From positions 55,625 through 119,624 of the forward strand of contig NZ_JJMW01000032.1 of the NCBI RefSeq assembly GCF_000714435.1: 64,000 nucleotides of DNA, in the 5' to 3' direction. Both the position numbers and the translations under genes were made by a program. Source of the DNA: Exiguobacterium alkaliphilum 12/1 (lineage in GTDB: Bacteria > Bacillota > Bacilli > Exiguobacteriales > Exiguobacteriaceae). Of the stretch, positions 10,579 to 19,539 are shown piece after piece (position 1 is the stretch's first letter; every line of letters starts with the position of its first letter). Below the pieces are notes generated by a model. The model had not been told where the DNA came from. It saw only the letters and a list, made by a program, of their open reading frames with translations, and searched no databases.

Positions 10579-12960
10579 TTAGTAATCCTCTTCTACTTCT
10601 TCATCTTCTACTGGATCAGGTGACTTGATTTCAATAGTTTCTAACACAAACGCACCTTGTGAATAATCGAATTTTAGAATCTGTAGAATATCTTCATCTT
10701 GTTTTTTAAATGAAATTAATCTATTACGGAAGCTATTTAGTAGAATCTCTACGTGCTCTCTAAGTACGTTCAACATCCCACCATTACTTAAACGCATTAA
10801 GTATTCAAAGGTCACTAAGTTGACTTCTAGTTCTACATCATTAATTTTTAACGTCAATGTTGTGCTAACTTGGTCAATTTCCTCATTCTTACCTTGAACA
10901 ATAAATTCAATTTGATCTAGCCCAACGATTTGATGCACTAACAAACTATCGGATGACACATATAGTTGATGTGAAGGAGAATAAACCATACGTTTTGCGA
11001 AGAATGTATTCAATCCGTCAATCAGCTGCGTTTTTGTACTATGTTCAATTTTTCCTTTGTGAAGGATGCCGATGAATTCGAAACGGTGGCGATACGGAAT
11101 CAATTGCTCAACTTTTTTGTTTTCTTTTGATTCAAAATAATATTTTCGTCTTAATCGAGGGAACCATTTCTTCATCAATTCTTCACCATTAACATTATCT
11201 CCGTTAATGTTGGAACGATACATTTTGACCTCTTCATAATAAGATCCGTTCTCAACATCGATTCCTTCTTTAAACAAAAGGGCGTGAGCATCTCTTGTTT
11301 TGTCCTGGCTGCTTAAATCCCCATTCAAAAGGAAATCATCAATTAATGAATCAGAAATATATCCAGGATCTAGCGATTTGAACTCTTGTATGCCACTGAT
11401 TTCTTCAAACACTTCCGGTCTTAAGTTATTTCCAAAGAAATTCTCGTAATATGATTTCTTAGCTAAGTCTTCAATTGCTTCACTCTGGGAAGCCTCATGA
11501 ACATTTCTACATGTCATCCCGCCTGTTTGGGTGTAGGCGAGATGAATGAGTAACTCACGCATCGTCATATGTTTTCCATTCATATCAAGAGATTTGTACA
11601 TACGCATCATACGATTGCGAGTAGTTTTATTACTCATTGCGACGTGGTTGTCCTTAATAATGCATTTATGTCGGCTTGAACAATCACCACAGATGTCCCA
11701 ATTCTTTTCTTCGTTCCAACCCTCGATTATCTTTTCCGCATAAACTGATGATGAAGCGTATAGAAGATTATAAACTTTAATTTGTTCTGCCTCTTTTAGA
11801 TTTTTATTCGGAGACATAAACTGTGGAATGATTGCGTCCTTTAGGGATTTGAGCTCTGAGTACTTCACTAAAGTATGGGTAAGCTTCCCTTCATTAGCTG
11901 CAATTAAGAAATAAAGTTTCGAATCTTCTTCTTGAAGGGTTTCCTGCATTTTTTTCAACTCGGAAACAATGACCTCATCACGCAGTTCGGACAAGTCTTT
12001 GATAATTCGAATAGTGTAATCCTTGTATGTAATTTCTTCGATACCTGATTCTGGCCATCCCTTAAATTCGTCATCTACTAACTGGTCATAAACATTACGA
12101 CAAATACGAGTTTTCCCGTCCCCCGCGTTTCCTGTAATAATGATTGAACGTGGAGACGTCGATAATTCATCGATGATTTTTTGATTAATATTCGTTTCAA
12201 TGCTATATTCAATTTTTTTCGTGTGCTCATCAAAAATCTTTGAATAATCAGCCGTAGTCAAATCATACTGGTGCATGAAATCTACGAAAGGATTTATTTG
12301 TTCTTGTAGAGTTGTTGTTAAATCCCACTCTTGGTCTGTAATTAGGTCTTGAGTCATATAATCAACCTTCTCCTTTTCTTTCTCTGCAGTCTCTAATATC
12401 AAACTATTCAGTTCAATCGCTTCATCTTCTTCAATGGCGACCATATTATTGTCGTCTAAATTCTTATTATCTTTTATTTCCTTATCGATTTCTTCTGATA
12501 CCGATGAGTGTAATTCAGTGATTGCATAGGTTTCTTGGCTCTCTTTTTCTGAAGTCTTTCCAAAATCTAAAATCCAAGACTGTCCTAATTGCATCAATAT
12601 ATTCAACGCTTCTGTTGCCTCTTTTTTTGTAACGTCCCGTTTCGTCACAATGTCGCAAATTTCTAAAAACCTCACACCTTCACGATAATTTTTCATTGAA
12701 AGGTTGAACTTAGTTTTCAGTGCTTTCCATCCGTATTGAATAGAGTGTGCCTCATAGTATGATTTAGGAACAGACGTATAATTATAAAAGTTACTAAGAT
12801 CTTTCATCCATTCGTATGAAAGTGGAAGGAATAAAGACTGAAAATATAAAACCTGTTCTGTAGGGTTAAACACTAGCATCCGATTCACGTCTTCATAAGA
12901 AAAGGAAATATCCTCACTTGAAAGATAAGTTAAACGTTCCCAAATTTCTTCTGATTTCAT
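10579..12960 (-). CDS. sspF: DptF/SspF-like ATPase of PT-dependent restriction
   Basis: This 793-residue protein is the first gene of the minus-strand operon. A Walker A motif GNAGDGKT lies near residue 277, preceded by a hydrophobic strand, as in the DptF family of STAND/AAA-like ATPases. A cysteine cluster CGDC followed by HKC near residue 420 could bind zinc. An acidic, Lys/Glu-rich linker (about residues 140-200) separates an N-terminal helical domain from the ATPase domain. It starts 254 nt from the divergent PP-loop gene, which fits a self-contained modification-restriction island. Family known: DptF is required with DptG and DptH for cleavage of DNA lacking phosphorothioate. Local role is inferred. 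Confidence 0.75.
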   Translation of the reverse strand: MKSEEIWERLTYLSSEDISFSYEDVNRMLVFNPTEQVLYFQSLFLPLSYEWMKDLSNFYNYTSVPKSYYEAHSIQYGWKALKTKFNLSMKNYREGVRFLEICDIVTKRDVTKKEATEALNILMQLGQSWILDFGKTSEKESQETYAITELHSSVSEEIDKEIKDNKNLDDNNMVAIEEDEAIELNSLILETAEKEKEKVDYMTQDLITDQEWDLTTTLQEQINPFVDFMHQYDLTTADYSKIFDEHTKKIEYSIETNINQKIIDELSTSPRSIIITGNAGDGKTRICRNVYDQLVDDEFKGWPESGIEEITYKDYTIRIIKDLSELRDEVIVSELKKMQETLQEEDSKLYFLIAANEGKLTHTLVKYSELKSLKDAIIPQFMSPNKNLKEAEQIKVYNLLYASSSVYAEKIIEGWNEEKNWDICGDCSSRHKCIIKDNHVAMSNKTTRNRMMRMYKSLDMNGKHMTMRELLIHLAYTQTGGMTCRNVHEASQSEAIEDLAKKSYYENFFGNNLRPEVFEEISGIQEFKSLDPGYISDSLIDDFLLNGDLSSQDKTRDAHALLFKEGIDVENGSYYEEVKMYRSNINGDNVNGEELMKKWFPRLRRKYYFESKENKKVEQLIPYRHRFEFIGILHKGKIEHSTKTQLIDGLNTFFAKRMVYSPSHQLYVSSDSLLVHQIVGLDQIEFIVQGKNEEIDQVSTTLTLKINDVELEVNLVTFEYLMRLSNGGMLNVLREHVEILLNSFRNRLISFKKQDEDILQILKFDYSQGAFVLETIEIKSPDPVEDEEVEEDY

Positions 12961-13214
12961 TTTTTGATCATCCCTTCATTCGCCAAAAAATATAAAAAAG
13001 ATTCCCTTTTTCACTTCTTCCTATTATTGTAATATTAATGTATGTTAAATAAAAGGGGTTATAAAGGAATGTGGTCAGGTTGATACATTTTTTTGTATGG
13101 TTGTTCTCTTAGTCTTTATTGAATCAACGTGATAAGCATTTTATTTTATTTACTTAATACCTTTCCGTTACTGTAATATATAGTTAGAAGCGAAAGATAA
13201 ATGAGGTGTAATTA
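12961..13214. promoter_or_regulatory. Divergent AT-rich promoter region between sspF and sspD
   Basis: These 254 nt separate the minus-strand restriction/modification operon from sspD. On the plus strand TAATAT at 13176-13181 is a plausible -10 box with TTACTT about 18 nt upstream, and GAGGTG is the sspD ribosome site. On the minus strand TTTAAC, 17 nt, TAATAG is a weak promoter candidate. No clear operator was found. Confidence 0.4.
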
Positions 13215-14102
13215 ATGAACATGAATAGTGTGAAAACACAAAAAACAACGAGTCGCCTTGCACTAGGTGAGCTAAACAACAAAGATTACACAGCGCTCAA
13301 TCACGGTCGTAAACCAGTCCATGTGGCTATGTTTAGCGGAGGCGCATCTTCGGCATACGTGGCATACCACATCGTACAAAAGTATGGCAAAGAAAATTCG
13401 ATTCTCTTCTTTACAGACACGCTTTGGGAAGACATGGATAACTATCGTTTCATGGAAGAAGTCGCAGATTATATCGGTTTAGAAATTACGACGAGCATTG
13501 ATGGAAGAACGCCTGAAGAAGTATTTTTCGACATGCGTTTCCTAGGAAACTCACGTATGGCTAAATGTTCAGAAGAACTAAAAGTAAGACAAACCATGAT
13601 ATTCCTTGAGGAATTACGCGATATTCACAACCTTGAACCGATTTTGCATTTTGGAATCGGACCTCATGAGCAACACCGAGCGATTAATCTCCAAAACTTT
13701 TATGAACATAATCCAATCGAACCGATTGAAACACGTTTTCCGATGATTGAGATTTTCAAAGAAGACATGGACGCTAAAACAGTCATCCAAAATGAATGGG
13801 GTATTAAACTTCCACGTATGTATGACTTGGGATTCTCCCACGCAAACTGCGGAGGTCGCTGTGTACGTGGTGGATTAGGCCATTACGCGCTTCTATACAA
13901 AGTCTGGCCAGATCAGTATGCTGAGCAGGAAGCTATGGAAGAACGCTTCCGAGAAAAATTCCAAAAAGACGTCTCTATCTTGAAACGTAATGGTGGACCG
14001 TTCACTTTACGTGAATATCGTGAAATGATGGAGCGGGATGGTGTAGAAGCTTACTTAGCTGAGAAAGACGATACTGTTCCTTGCGTTTGCGCATTTTCTT
14101 AA
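13215..14102 (+). CDS. sspD: PAPS-reductase-like PP-loop enzyme, SspD-like sulfur-activating ATP pyrophosphatase
   Basis: This 295-residue protein has the PP-loop SGGASS at residues 41-46, the ATP-pyrophosphatase signature that adenylates a substrate before sulfur transfer. Other marks are C118, a CGGRC pair (C212, C216) and a C-terminal CVC pair (C290, C292). DndC, a relative, binds an iron-sulfur cluster through cysteines; whether these do is inference. It is shorter than DndC and fits SspD of the single-strand PT pathway. The ATG at 13215 follows GAGGTG. It is transcribed alone, divergently from the F-G-H-B-C operon, and ends at a strong terminator. A BREX-associated PAPS reductase is excluded by the absence of PglZ or BrxL neighbours in the window. 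Confidence 0.78.
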   Translation: MNMNSVKTQKTTSRLALGELNNKDYTALNHGRKPVHVAMFSGGASSAYVAYHIVQKYGKENSILFFTDTLWEDMDNYRFMEEVADYIGLEITTSIDGRTPEEVFFDMRFLGNSRMAKCSEELKVRQTMIFLEELRDIHNLEPILHFGIGPHEQHRAINLQNFYEHNPIEPIETRFPMIEIFKEDMDAKTVIQNEWGIKLPRMYDLGFSHANCGGRCVRGGLGHYALLYKVWPDQYAEQEAMEERFREKFQKDVSILKRNGGPFTLREYREMMERDGVEAYLAEKDDTVPCVCAFS

Positions 14103-14110
14103 AATTGATA

Positions 14111-14161
14111 AATACAAAAAACTGATTTCTATTGTTCAAATAGAAATCAGTTTTTTGTATT
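14111..14161. terminator. Strong bidirectional terminator after sspD
   Basis: Perfect 22-bp arms (14111-14132 and 14140-14161) around a 7-nt loop, with A-rich left and T-rich right flanks. It should uncouple sspD from the downstream helicase operon. Confidence 0.9.
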
Positions 14162-14285
14162 TATACATATACTAATAAACATATATAGTAAATATAATCA
14201 AAATTCCCACTAAAAATCTAATAAACTCTTCTACTAAATGTGATAATCTATTTAATAAAGAACAACATGTAGGTAGGTGATTCTA

Positions 14286-16466
14286 TTGAGTTTTAAAGAC
14301 TTGAGTATTAAGAACGAGTACCGTTCTTTTCAAGATAATATAGTACTCGATTTTTATATTCCATCTCTTCAGTATGCAGTAAAGTATGATCGCGCTGTCG
14401 GTTATTTTTCTTCTACTGCATTAATAGATATTACTAAAGGAATAGGAACTCTAATTAAAAACAATGGAAAAATCCGTTTAGTAGTTTCACCTAAACTTTC
14501 AGCGGAAGATATAGAATCAATCAGAATCGGATACATGAATAGAGAAGATGTACTACAAAATTGCTTATTAAAAGATTTCAATAGAGAATTTAATTTTTTT
14601 GAGACAAAAAGACTAAATTTATTGGCGTACTTAATTAGTAATCATTATTTAGAAATTAAAATTGCCTTAATTCAGCAAAGCAATAGTTTCGGAATGTTTC
14701 ATGAAAAGCTCGGTATCATTGAAGATATTGAAGGGAACGTAATTGCGTTTTCTGGATCTTTAAACGAAACGAGTAATGCATTTTCACATAACTATGAAGC
14801 AATTGATGTTTTTAAATCTTGGACAGCAGATTGGGAACGAGTTAAATCTAAACAAAGTGTTTTTGAATCCATTTGGAATAATAACGTGAACGGAATTTCT
14901 ACTATTGATTTCCCTCATGCTGTACGCGAAAAATTGCTTGAATATAAATCTAATGATTTAGAATTAGATTTAGATGAAAATGAATACTACTACCTTAAAA
15001 AAATGGCGGTAGGAACAGAAGAAATAAAAGAACCTTCCTTCCCTCTGGAATTTAAATTAAGAGATTATCAAAAAAAAGCAATTGAACAATGGGAAAAAAA
15101 TAATTTCCAAGGGATTTTCAACATGGCTACTGGTACAGGTAAAACTTTTACTAGTCTTGCAGCTGCAACACGCCTGTCTCAATTGCAAAACTATAATTTA
15201 GCCATAGTAGTTGTCTGTCCTTATCAACACCTCGTTGAACAATGGGTGAAAAGCATTAAAGATTTTAATCTTAAACCTATCGTCGGCTATTCTTCCTCAA
15301 AACAAAAAGCTTGGAAAGAGAGATTAAAAACGCACGTCGAAGCATATAATTTAGGCATAAAAGAAAATTTCTGTTTTGTAACCACTAACGCCTCATTAGC
15401 AACAAAATATGTTCAAGACCAAATAAAAAAAATAGACAGAAATTATTTATTGATTGTCGATGAGGCCCATAATTTTGGAGCAAATAACCTGTCTTCAAAA
15501 TTACCTACTAATGCGAAATTTCGAATAGCACTTTCAGCGACAATACAGCGACACAATGATATAGAGGGCACCGAATCGTTAATGAATTATTTCGGAGAGA
15601 CCTGTATTAATTACACACTAGAAATGGCTATTAAAAACGGCATGTTGACTCCGTATTATTATTATCCAATTCCAGTTTACTTGACTACAGAAGAATTAAG
15701 TGAGTATCAAATATTAACCTCAAAAATAGGTAAACTAACACACATTAACAAAAACGGAACTCATACGTTTTCAGACTCAGTTAAAATGCTCTTGCTTAAA
15801 AGAGCTAAATTAATAGCAGGTGCAACAAACAAGATACACGAATTAGAAAAAACCATTTATCCGTACAAGGATGCATCTCATACTCTAATTTATTGCGGAG
15901 CTACAACAATAAATGATATTGAATACAACGAATTTTCTCCAGATGCTGATGAAAAAAGACAAATCGATGTGGTAGTAAATTTATTAGGTAATAAACTGAA
16001 CATGAAAGTCTCGAAGTTTACTTCAGAAGAAAGTGCTCTCGAGCGTGAAACGATAAAGAATAACTTTGTTAACAGTAATCACCTACAAGCACTAGTTGCA
16101 ATACGTTGTTTAGACGAAGGTGTAGACATACCAAGTATTCAAAGAGCTTTCATCTTAGCTAGTAGTACAAATCCTAAAGAATACATTCAAAGAAGAGGAC
16201 GTGTGCTTAGGAATAGTCCTGGTAAACAGTACGCTGAAATCTATGATTTCATCACTTTACCAATGCGGTTTGAAGAAATAGGTAATTATTCAGAACGAGA
16301 AATTAATTCTATAAAGTCTCTTTTATTTAGAGAAATTGAAAGAATGAGAGATTTCACAAATTCTGCTGAAAATTCTTCTGTATCAGACAAATTGATTAAA
16401 ATGATTGAAAATTCATTTTCACTATATAAAGGGGAGATACCGACAGATGAATTCAAAGAATATTGA
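14286..16466 (+). CDS. PLD-like nuclease fused to SF2 (DEAH) helicase, PT-system restriction-enzyme-like
   Basis: This 726-residue protein begins with a phospholipase-D-type domain, with the HxK motif at H139/K141 and a GSLNE element about 20 residues later. An SF2 helicase follows, with Walker A GTGTGKT at about 281-287, DEAH at 392-395, SAT, and motif VI QRRGR near residue 640. The family resembles the PLD-helicase annotated as a phosphorothioation-system restriction enzyme. I chose the TTG at 14286 because AGGTG sits 6 nt before it; a GTG at 14277 is possible. A GATAAT at 14242-14247 with an upstream TG may be an extended -10. It heads a four-gene operon and overlaps the next gene by 20 nt. 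Domains are sure; the role in PT-linked restriction is inferred. Confidence 0.75.
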   Translation: MSFKDLSIKNEYRSFQDNIVLDFYIPSLQYAVKYDRAVGYFSSTALIDITKGIGTLIKNNGKIRLVVSPKLSAEDIESIRIGYMNREDVLQNCLLKDFNREFNFFETKRLNLLAYLISNHYLEIKIALIQQSNSFGMFHEKLGIIEDIEGNVIAFSGSLNETSNAFSHNYEAIDVFKSWTADWERVKSKQSVFESIWNNNVNGISTIDFPHAVREKLLEYKSNDLELDLDENEYYYLKKMAVGTEEIKEPSFPLEFKLRDYQKKAIEQWEKNNFQGIFNMATGTGKTFTSLAAATRLSQLQNYNLAIVVVCPYQHLVEQWVKSIKDFNLKPIVGYSSSKQKAWKERLKTHVEAYNLGIKENFCFVTTNASLATKYVQDQIKKIDRNYLLIVDEAHNFGANNLSSKLPTNAKFRIALSATIQRHNDIEGTESLMNYFGETCINYTLEMAIKNGMLTPYYYYPIPVYLTTEELSEYQILTSKIGKLTHINKNGTHTFSDSVKMLLLKRAKLIAGATNKIHELEKTIYPYKDASHTLIYCGATTINDIEYNEFSPDADEKRQIDVVVNLLGNKLNMKVSKFTSEESALERETIKNNFVNSNHLQALVAIRCLDEGVDIPSIQRAFILASSTNPKEYIQRRGRVLRNSPGKQYAEIYDFITLPMRFEEIGNYSEREINSIKSLLFREIERMRDFTNSAENSSVSDKLIKMIENSFSLYKGEIPTDEFKEY

Positions 16467-16623
16467 ATTAAGAGCTACTAATTTAGAAATGATGAAAATT
16501 AGAATAATCGAAGCCGAAAAAGAAAACTTAAGAATTAGATCTAAAACTGAATCTGATTTAGTAGATTGTATTAGAAAAATCATAATGGAAGAAGCTAAAA
16601 AAACATATCAGGAGAATAATTAA
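16447..16623 (+). CDS. Small DNA-modification-system-associated protein (58 aa)
   Basis: A short, highly charged, probably helical protein. It starts at the ATG at 16447, with AAAGGGGAG at good spacing, inside the end of the helicase gene (20-nt overlap), and stops 2 nt before the SMC-like ATPase. This tight coupling argues that it is real. Small proteins of this size between a PLD-helicase and a DndD-like ATPase are known from PT-associated clusters. No motif is visible. It may bridge the two large proteins. Confidence 0.6.
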   Translation: MNSKNIELRATNLEMMKIRIIEAEKENLRIRSKTESDLVDCIRKIIMEEAKKTYQENN

Positions 16624-16625
16624 CT

Positions 16626-18608
16626 ATGATTATCAAGAAACTTACAGTAACAAACTTTAGACAGTTTAAGGGTGAGCAAACAATCAATTTTTCACAAAAT
16701 CCCGATAAAAATATTACATTGATTTTAGGAGACAACACTAGCGGAAAAACGACTTTACTACAAGCTTTTCTATGGGCTTTCTATGGAGTGGCAAATTTTA
16801 AATCAAAAGATTCTCTTTTAAACGCAGAAATTAGTCAGGAACTATCAAAAAGTTTTGAAAGTTCAAAAGTTTCCGTAGCTATCGAGCTAGATCATGAGGG
16901 CACTTATTATCATTTAATTCGACAACAAAAGTATTACTATAAAAACGGAAGTGTTGTTAGTGATACCTACTCTACCCCATCACTAACCACGAAAGAAAAT
17001 GGTCAAATTAAATCTTTCAAACAGTATCAAGTAGAAAACAAACTTGAAGAAATCCTACCTAAAGATTTATCTATCTACTTTTTATATGATACTGAACGAT
17101 TTGGCAATATTACGTCTAGAGCCGACGTAACTAAGTCAGTTAAAGCAATTTTAGGTCTTACTGTCTTAGACAATATGATAAAACATCTAGGAAGTACTAC
17201 TAGATCAGGCACTGTTTTGAACCAGTTTAGTTCAAGTGTAAAAGATGAAGGCGATAAAAACAGACAAAATATTTTTGATAAGTTAAAAGAATTAGAGACT
17301 CTCCATACACATACAGAGAACCGAAAAACTGAAAAAAAATCTGAACTTGAATATTTCAACGATATTATAACTAAGAAAAGAAATATTTTGTATGAGCTAG
17401 AAAAAGTGTCACAATTGCAAAAAGAAAAAGAAAGAAAAGTAGTTCAAATCGAATCCGGAAAAAAAGCTTTGCAAAATTCTCTGAGATCCTATAAAGATTT
17501 TTTTAAATCCTCACCAATTTCATTTATAAGTTACAACTTGTGCAAAAGAGCAATAAATGAATTATCGACTGCAAAACTAGATAAAAAGTCTATTCAAGGT
17601 ATGAACGCTACTGCAATTAGAGATATTATCGAACGAGGTAGTTGTGTCTGCGGTACTGCAATTAGTAAAGGTGATATTCATTATGAGCATCTTTTAGAAG
17701 AAATTCGGTATTTACCTCCTCAATCTATAGGAACATTGATGAACAATTTTAAGCAACAAGCAGAAACTCATTTAAACTTTGCGGAAAGTTATTTCTTATC
17801 TCTAGAGACACACTACAAACAAATTATTTTTCATAACATGAATATTGGAGAATTAGAAGATGAAATACATTCTATAAATGAGGAAATTTCTGGTGAGGAT
17901 AATGTTTCTATGCACCAAGCAGATTTGCTTGGTGCCGAACAAAAAGCAAAATCAATAACAGAGGATATAGAACAATTGAATCAAACCTTAGGTGAATTAA
18001 AAAAAACAATTAAAGATGAAGAAGAGAAGTATGATCAAAGTATTCAATCATCTGCTAAAAATGATGAAATCTTACTCTATTTAGAATATGCAAAAAATAT
18101 TTTAGATTGGGTAGTAAACCGCCGTGATACTAAGGAGCATGAAATTAAATCTCAGCTTGAAAAACAAGTGAACTATTATTTTGAAAAAATGTATCACGGT
18201 AAACGAAAAGTAGAGATTGACGATAAATTCAGAGTGAATTTAATCACAACAGACTTATCAAATGATATTCAAACCGATGAATCTCAAGGTTTAGAAACCG
18301 TTAAAAACTTTGCGTTTATTTCCGGTCTAGTACATTTAGCTAAACAGAAACTAGCTGACGATTACGAAAAAAATGCAGAGGCTTATCCTTTAATATTAGA
18401 TGCACCTTTTTCAAATGCTGACGAAAAGCATGTTAAGAATATTTCTGAAGTACTTCCAAATGTCGCCAATCAATTAATACTTATTGTTATGGCCAAAGAC
18501 TGGAATTATGCAAAAGATTCATTAGTTGATAAAGTCGGGACAGAATATTATTTAAATAAACAATCAGAAATCTTTACAGAAATCATTGGAGTTGATTCAA
18601 ATGTTTGA
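16626..18608 (+). CDS. DndD-like SMC/Rad50-type ATPase
   Basis: This 660-residue protein has Walker A GDNTSGKT at residues 35-42, two long coiled-coil stretches (about 210-300 and 430-490), a central CVCG near residue 340 where Rad50 proteins carry a CxxC zinc hook, and C-terminal Walker B LILDAPF near 592. The overall plan is that of DndD and other ABC/SMC DNA ATPases. The hinge cysteines are spaced CxC instead of CxxC. In Dnd systems DndD works in the DNA modification complex. Here it travels with a PLD-helicase and not with DndB/C/E, so it may instead sense or hold target DNA for the nuclease. It overlaps the next gene by 8 nt. A Lamassu-like SMC defence protein is the main alternative. 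Confidence 0.75.
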   Translation: MIIKKLTVTNFRQFKGEQTINFSQNPDKNITLILGDNTSGKTTLLQAFLWAFYGVANFKSKDSLLNAEISQELSKSFESSKVSVAIELDHEGTYYHLIRQQKYYYKNGSVVSDTYSTPSLTTKENGQIKSFKQYQVENKLEEILPKDLSIYFLYDTERFGNITSRADVTKSVKAILGLTVLDNMIKHLGSTTRSGTVLNQFSSSVKDEGDKNRQNIFDKLKELETLHTHTENRKTEKKSELEYFNDIITKKRNILYELEKVSQLQKEKERKVVQIESGKKALQNSLRSYKDFFKSSPISFISYNLCKRAINELSTAKLDKKSIQGMNATAIRDIIERGSCVCGTAISKGDIHYEHLLEEIRYLPPQSIGTLMNNFKQQAETHLNFAESYFLSLETHYKQIIFHNMNIGELEDEIHSINEEISGEDNVSMHQADLLGAEQKAKSITEDIEQLNQTLGELKKTIKDEEEKYDQSIQSSAKNDEILLYLEYAKNILDWVVNRRDTKEHEIKSQLEKQVNYYFEKMYHGKRKVEIDDKFRVNLITTDLSNDIQTDESQGLETVKNFAFISGLVHLAKQKLADDYEKNAEAYPLILDAPFSNADEKHVKNISEVLPNVANQLILIVMAKDWNYAKDSLVDKVGTEYYLNKQSEIFTEIIGVDSNV

Positions 18609-19137
18609 TAAAAATATTAAAATTTCTGGTGTACATTCTTATTATGTGGAAGAACTCAAAAACCAAAATTTCTTCAACCGATATATTGATGTCTATGTTC
18701 ATGCACCTCTTATAGGGTTCCAATATGGGCGTAGCTCTTCACACGACAAGACGTCAGAATATGCTAATAAAGATATCAATATATTTTTAGAGCAAGTGAT
18801 GAGTGAAGCAAATAATTTAGAGTTTATATTTAGGCTTATCATGCTTTTAGATGACTCTGAGAATATGCCAATTGAAGAAAGAATAACAAGGGCTTTTAGA
18901 GATGATGCTCTATCCTATGGAGATGATGATACTCTAAATGACGTTGGTAAACGACACGAAAATAATATGGACTTATTTAACTCCTATGTTCTTGGCGGTA
19001 TTGAAATCCTTTACGAAAAAATAATTGTCCAAGGTGCTACAGAATTAGATTACATTAAGAACTCATTTGACTTTATGAAAGAGTATCATTTGTCTATGAA
19101 TCCTAAGTCAGCAGATGAGTTATTAAAAGACTTATAA
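18601..19137 (+). CDS. Conserved-looking helical protein of the DndD-like operon, unknown function
   Basis: This 178-residue soluble protein is the last gene of the operon. The ATG at 18601 follows GGAG by 9 nt and overlaps the SMC-like gene by 8 nt. Notable segments are APLIGFQYGR near residue 35, FRLIMLLDD near 75, and an acidic stretch around residue 110. I do not recognise a named family with certainty. Small proteins of this size often accompany SMC-like defence ATPases, and the tight coupling suggests a subunit of the same complex. Confidence 0.55.
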   Translation: MFDKNIKISGVHSYYVEELKNQNFFNRYIDVYVHAPLIGFQYGRSSSHDKTSEYANKDINIFLEQVMSEANNLEFIFRLIMLLDDSENMPIEERITRAFRDDALSYGDDDTLNDVGKRHENNMDLFNSYVLGGIEILYEKIIVQGATELDYIKNSFDFMKEYHLSMNPKSADELLKDL

Positions 19138-19160
19138 TCCTTCACTATACCCTCTACAGA

Positions 19161-19203
19161 TGAAACAGCCTGCAAACTCATCAAAAGTTTGCAGGCTGTT
19201 TCA
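19161..19203. terminator. Terminator at the right end of the defence island
   Basis: Perfect 18-bp arms (19161-19178, 19186-19203) with a 7-nt loop and a short T-run. It serves the plus-strand operon and lies against the stop of the converging MazG-like gene. Confidence 0.9.
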
Positions 19204-19206
19204 TTT

Positions 19207-19527
19207 TCACTCCAAAACCTCTTCCAAAAACAACCCTTTCTCAAATCCGCCTTTCCGCTCCCGCTTTTCTTCCCGAATCGTGTTCATCTCGTCAAATGAA
19301 GCCCCGTGCATTCTGCCCAGTTCATAGGCCAGCTCCAAAATATCCGCCAACTCCTCGAGACACTCCTCATCGATATTCGTGTCCTCATACTCTTTCAATT
19401 CTTCATACAGCTTTAAACGTGCCTGCTCAAAGTGCTCGGCTTGATTCAACTGTTTGACGATGACCTGCTTCCCTGAAGCTTTTATGATTTCGGGCACCCG
19501 GTCACGGACTAGCTTATTATGCTTCAC
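19207..19527 (-). CDS. MazG-like nucleotide pyrophosphohydrolase
   Basis: A 106-residue all-alpha protein beginning HNKLVRDRVPEII, typical of the small phosphoribosyl-ATP pyrophosphohydrolase/MazG-like family, with an acidic EELKEYE and EELADILE pair that would bind the metal ions used to split nucleoside triphosphates. The GTG start at 19527 has AGGAGG upstream. It is the first gene outside the AT-rich island and has normal chromosomal composition. The true substrate is unknown; a house-cleaning NTPase is likely. Confidence 0.75.
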   Translation of the reverse strand: MKHNKLVRDRVPEIIKASGKQVIVKQLNQAEHFEQARLKLYEELKEYEDTNIDEECLEELADILELAYELGRMHGASFDEMNTIREEKRERKGGFEKGLFLEEVLE

Positions 19528-19539
19528 GATAGCCCCTCC

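Noticed and set aside
1..14102. BREX or DISARM as identity of the island
   Set aside because: No PglZ, BrxL, PglX methyltransferase or DrmA/B-like gene; DUF4007 plus PP-loop plus DptFGH-like genes point to phosphorothioation.
1..19137. Canonical DndABCDE system
   Set aside because: Only a DndD-like ATPase is present; no DGQHR-domain DndB, no full-size DndC, no recognisable DndE, while DUF4007 marks the Ssp type.
1..19137. Prophage
   Set aside because: No phage structural, lysis or integrase genes seen.
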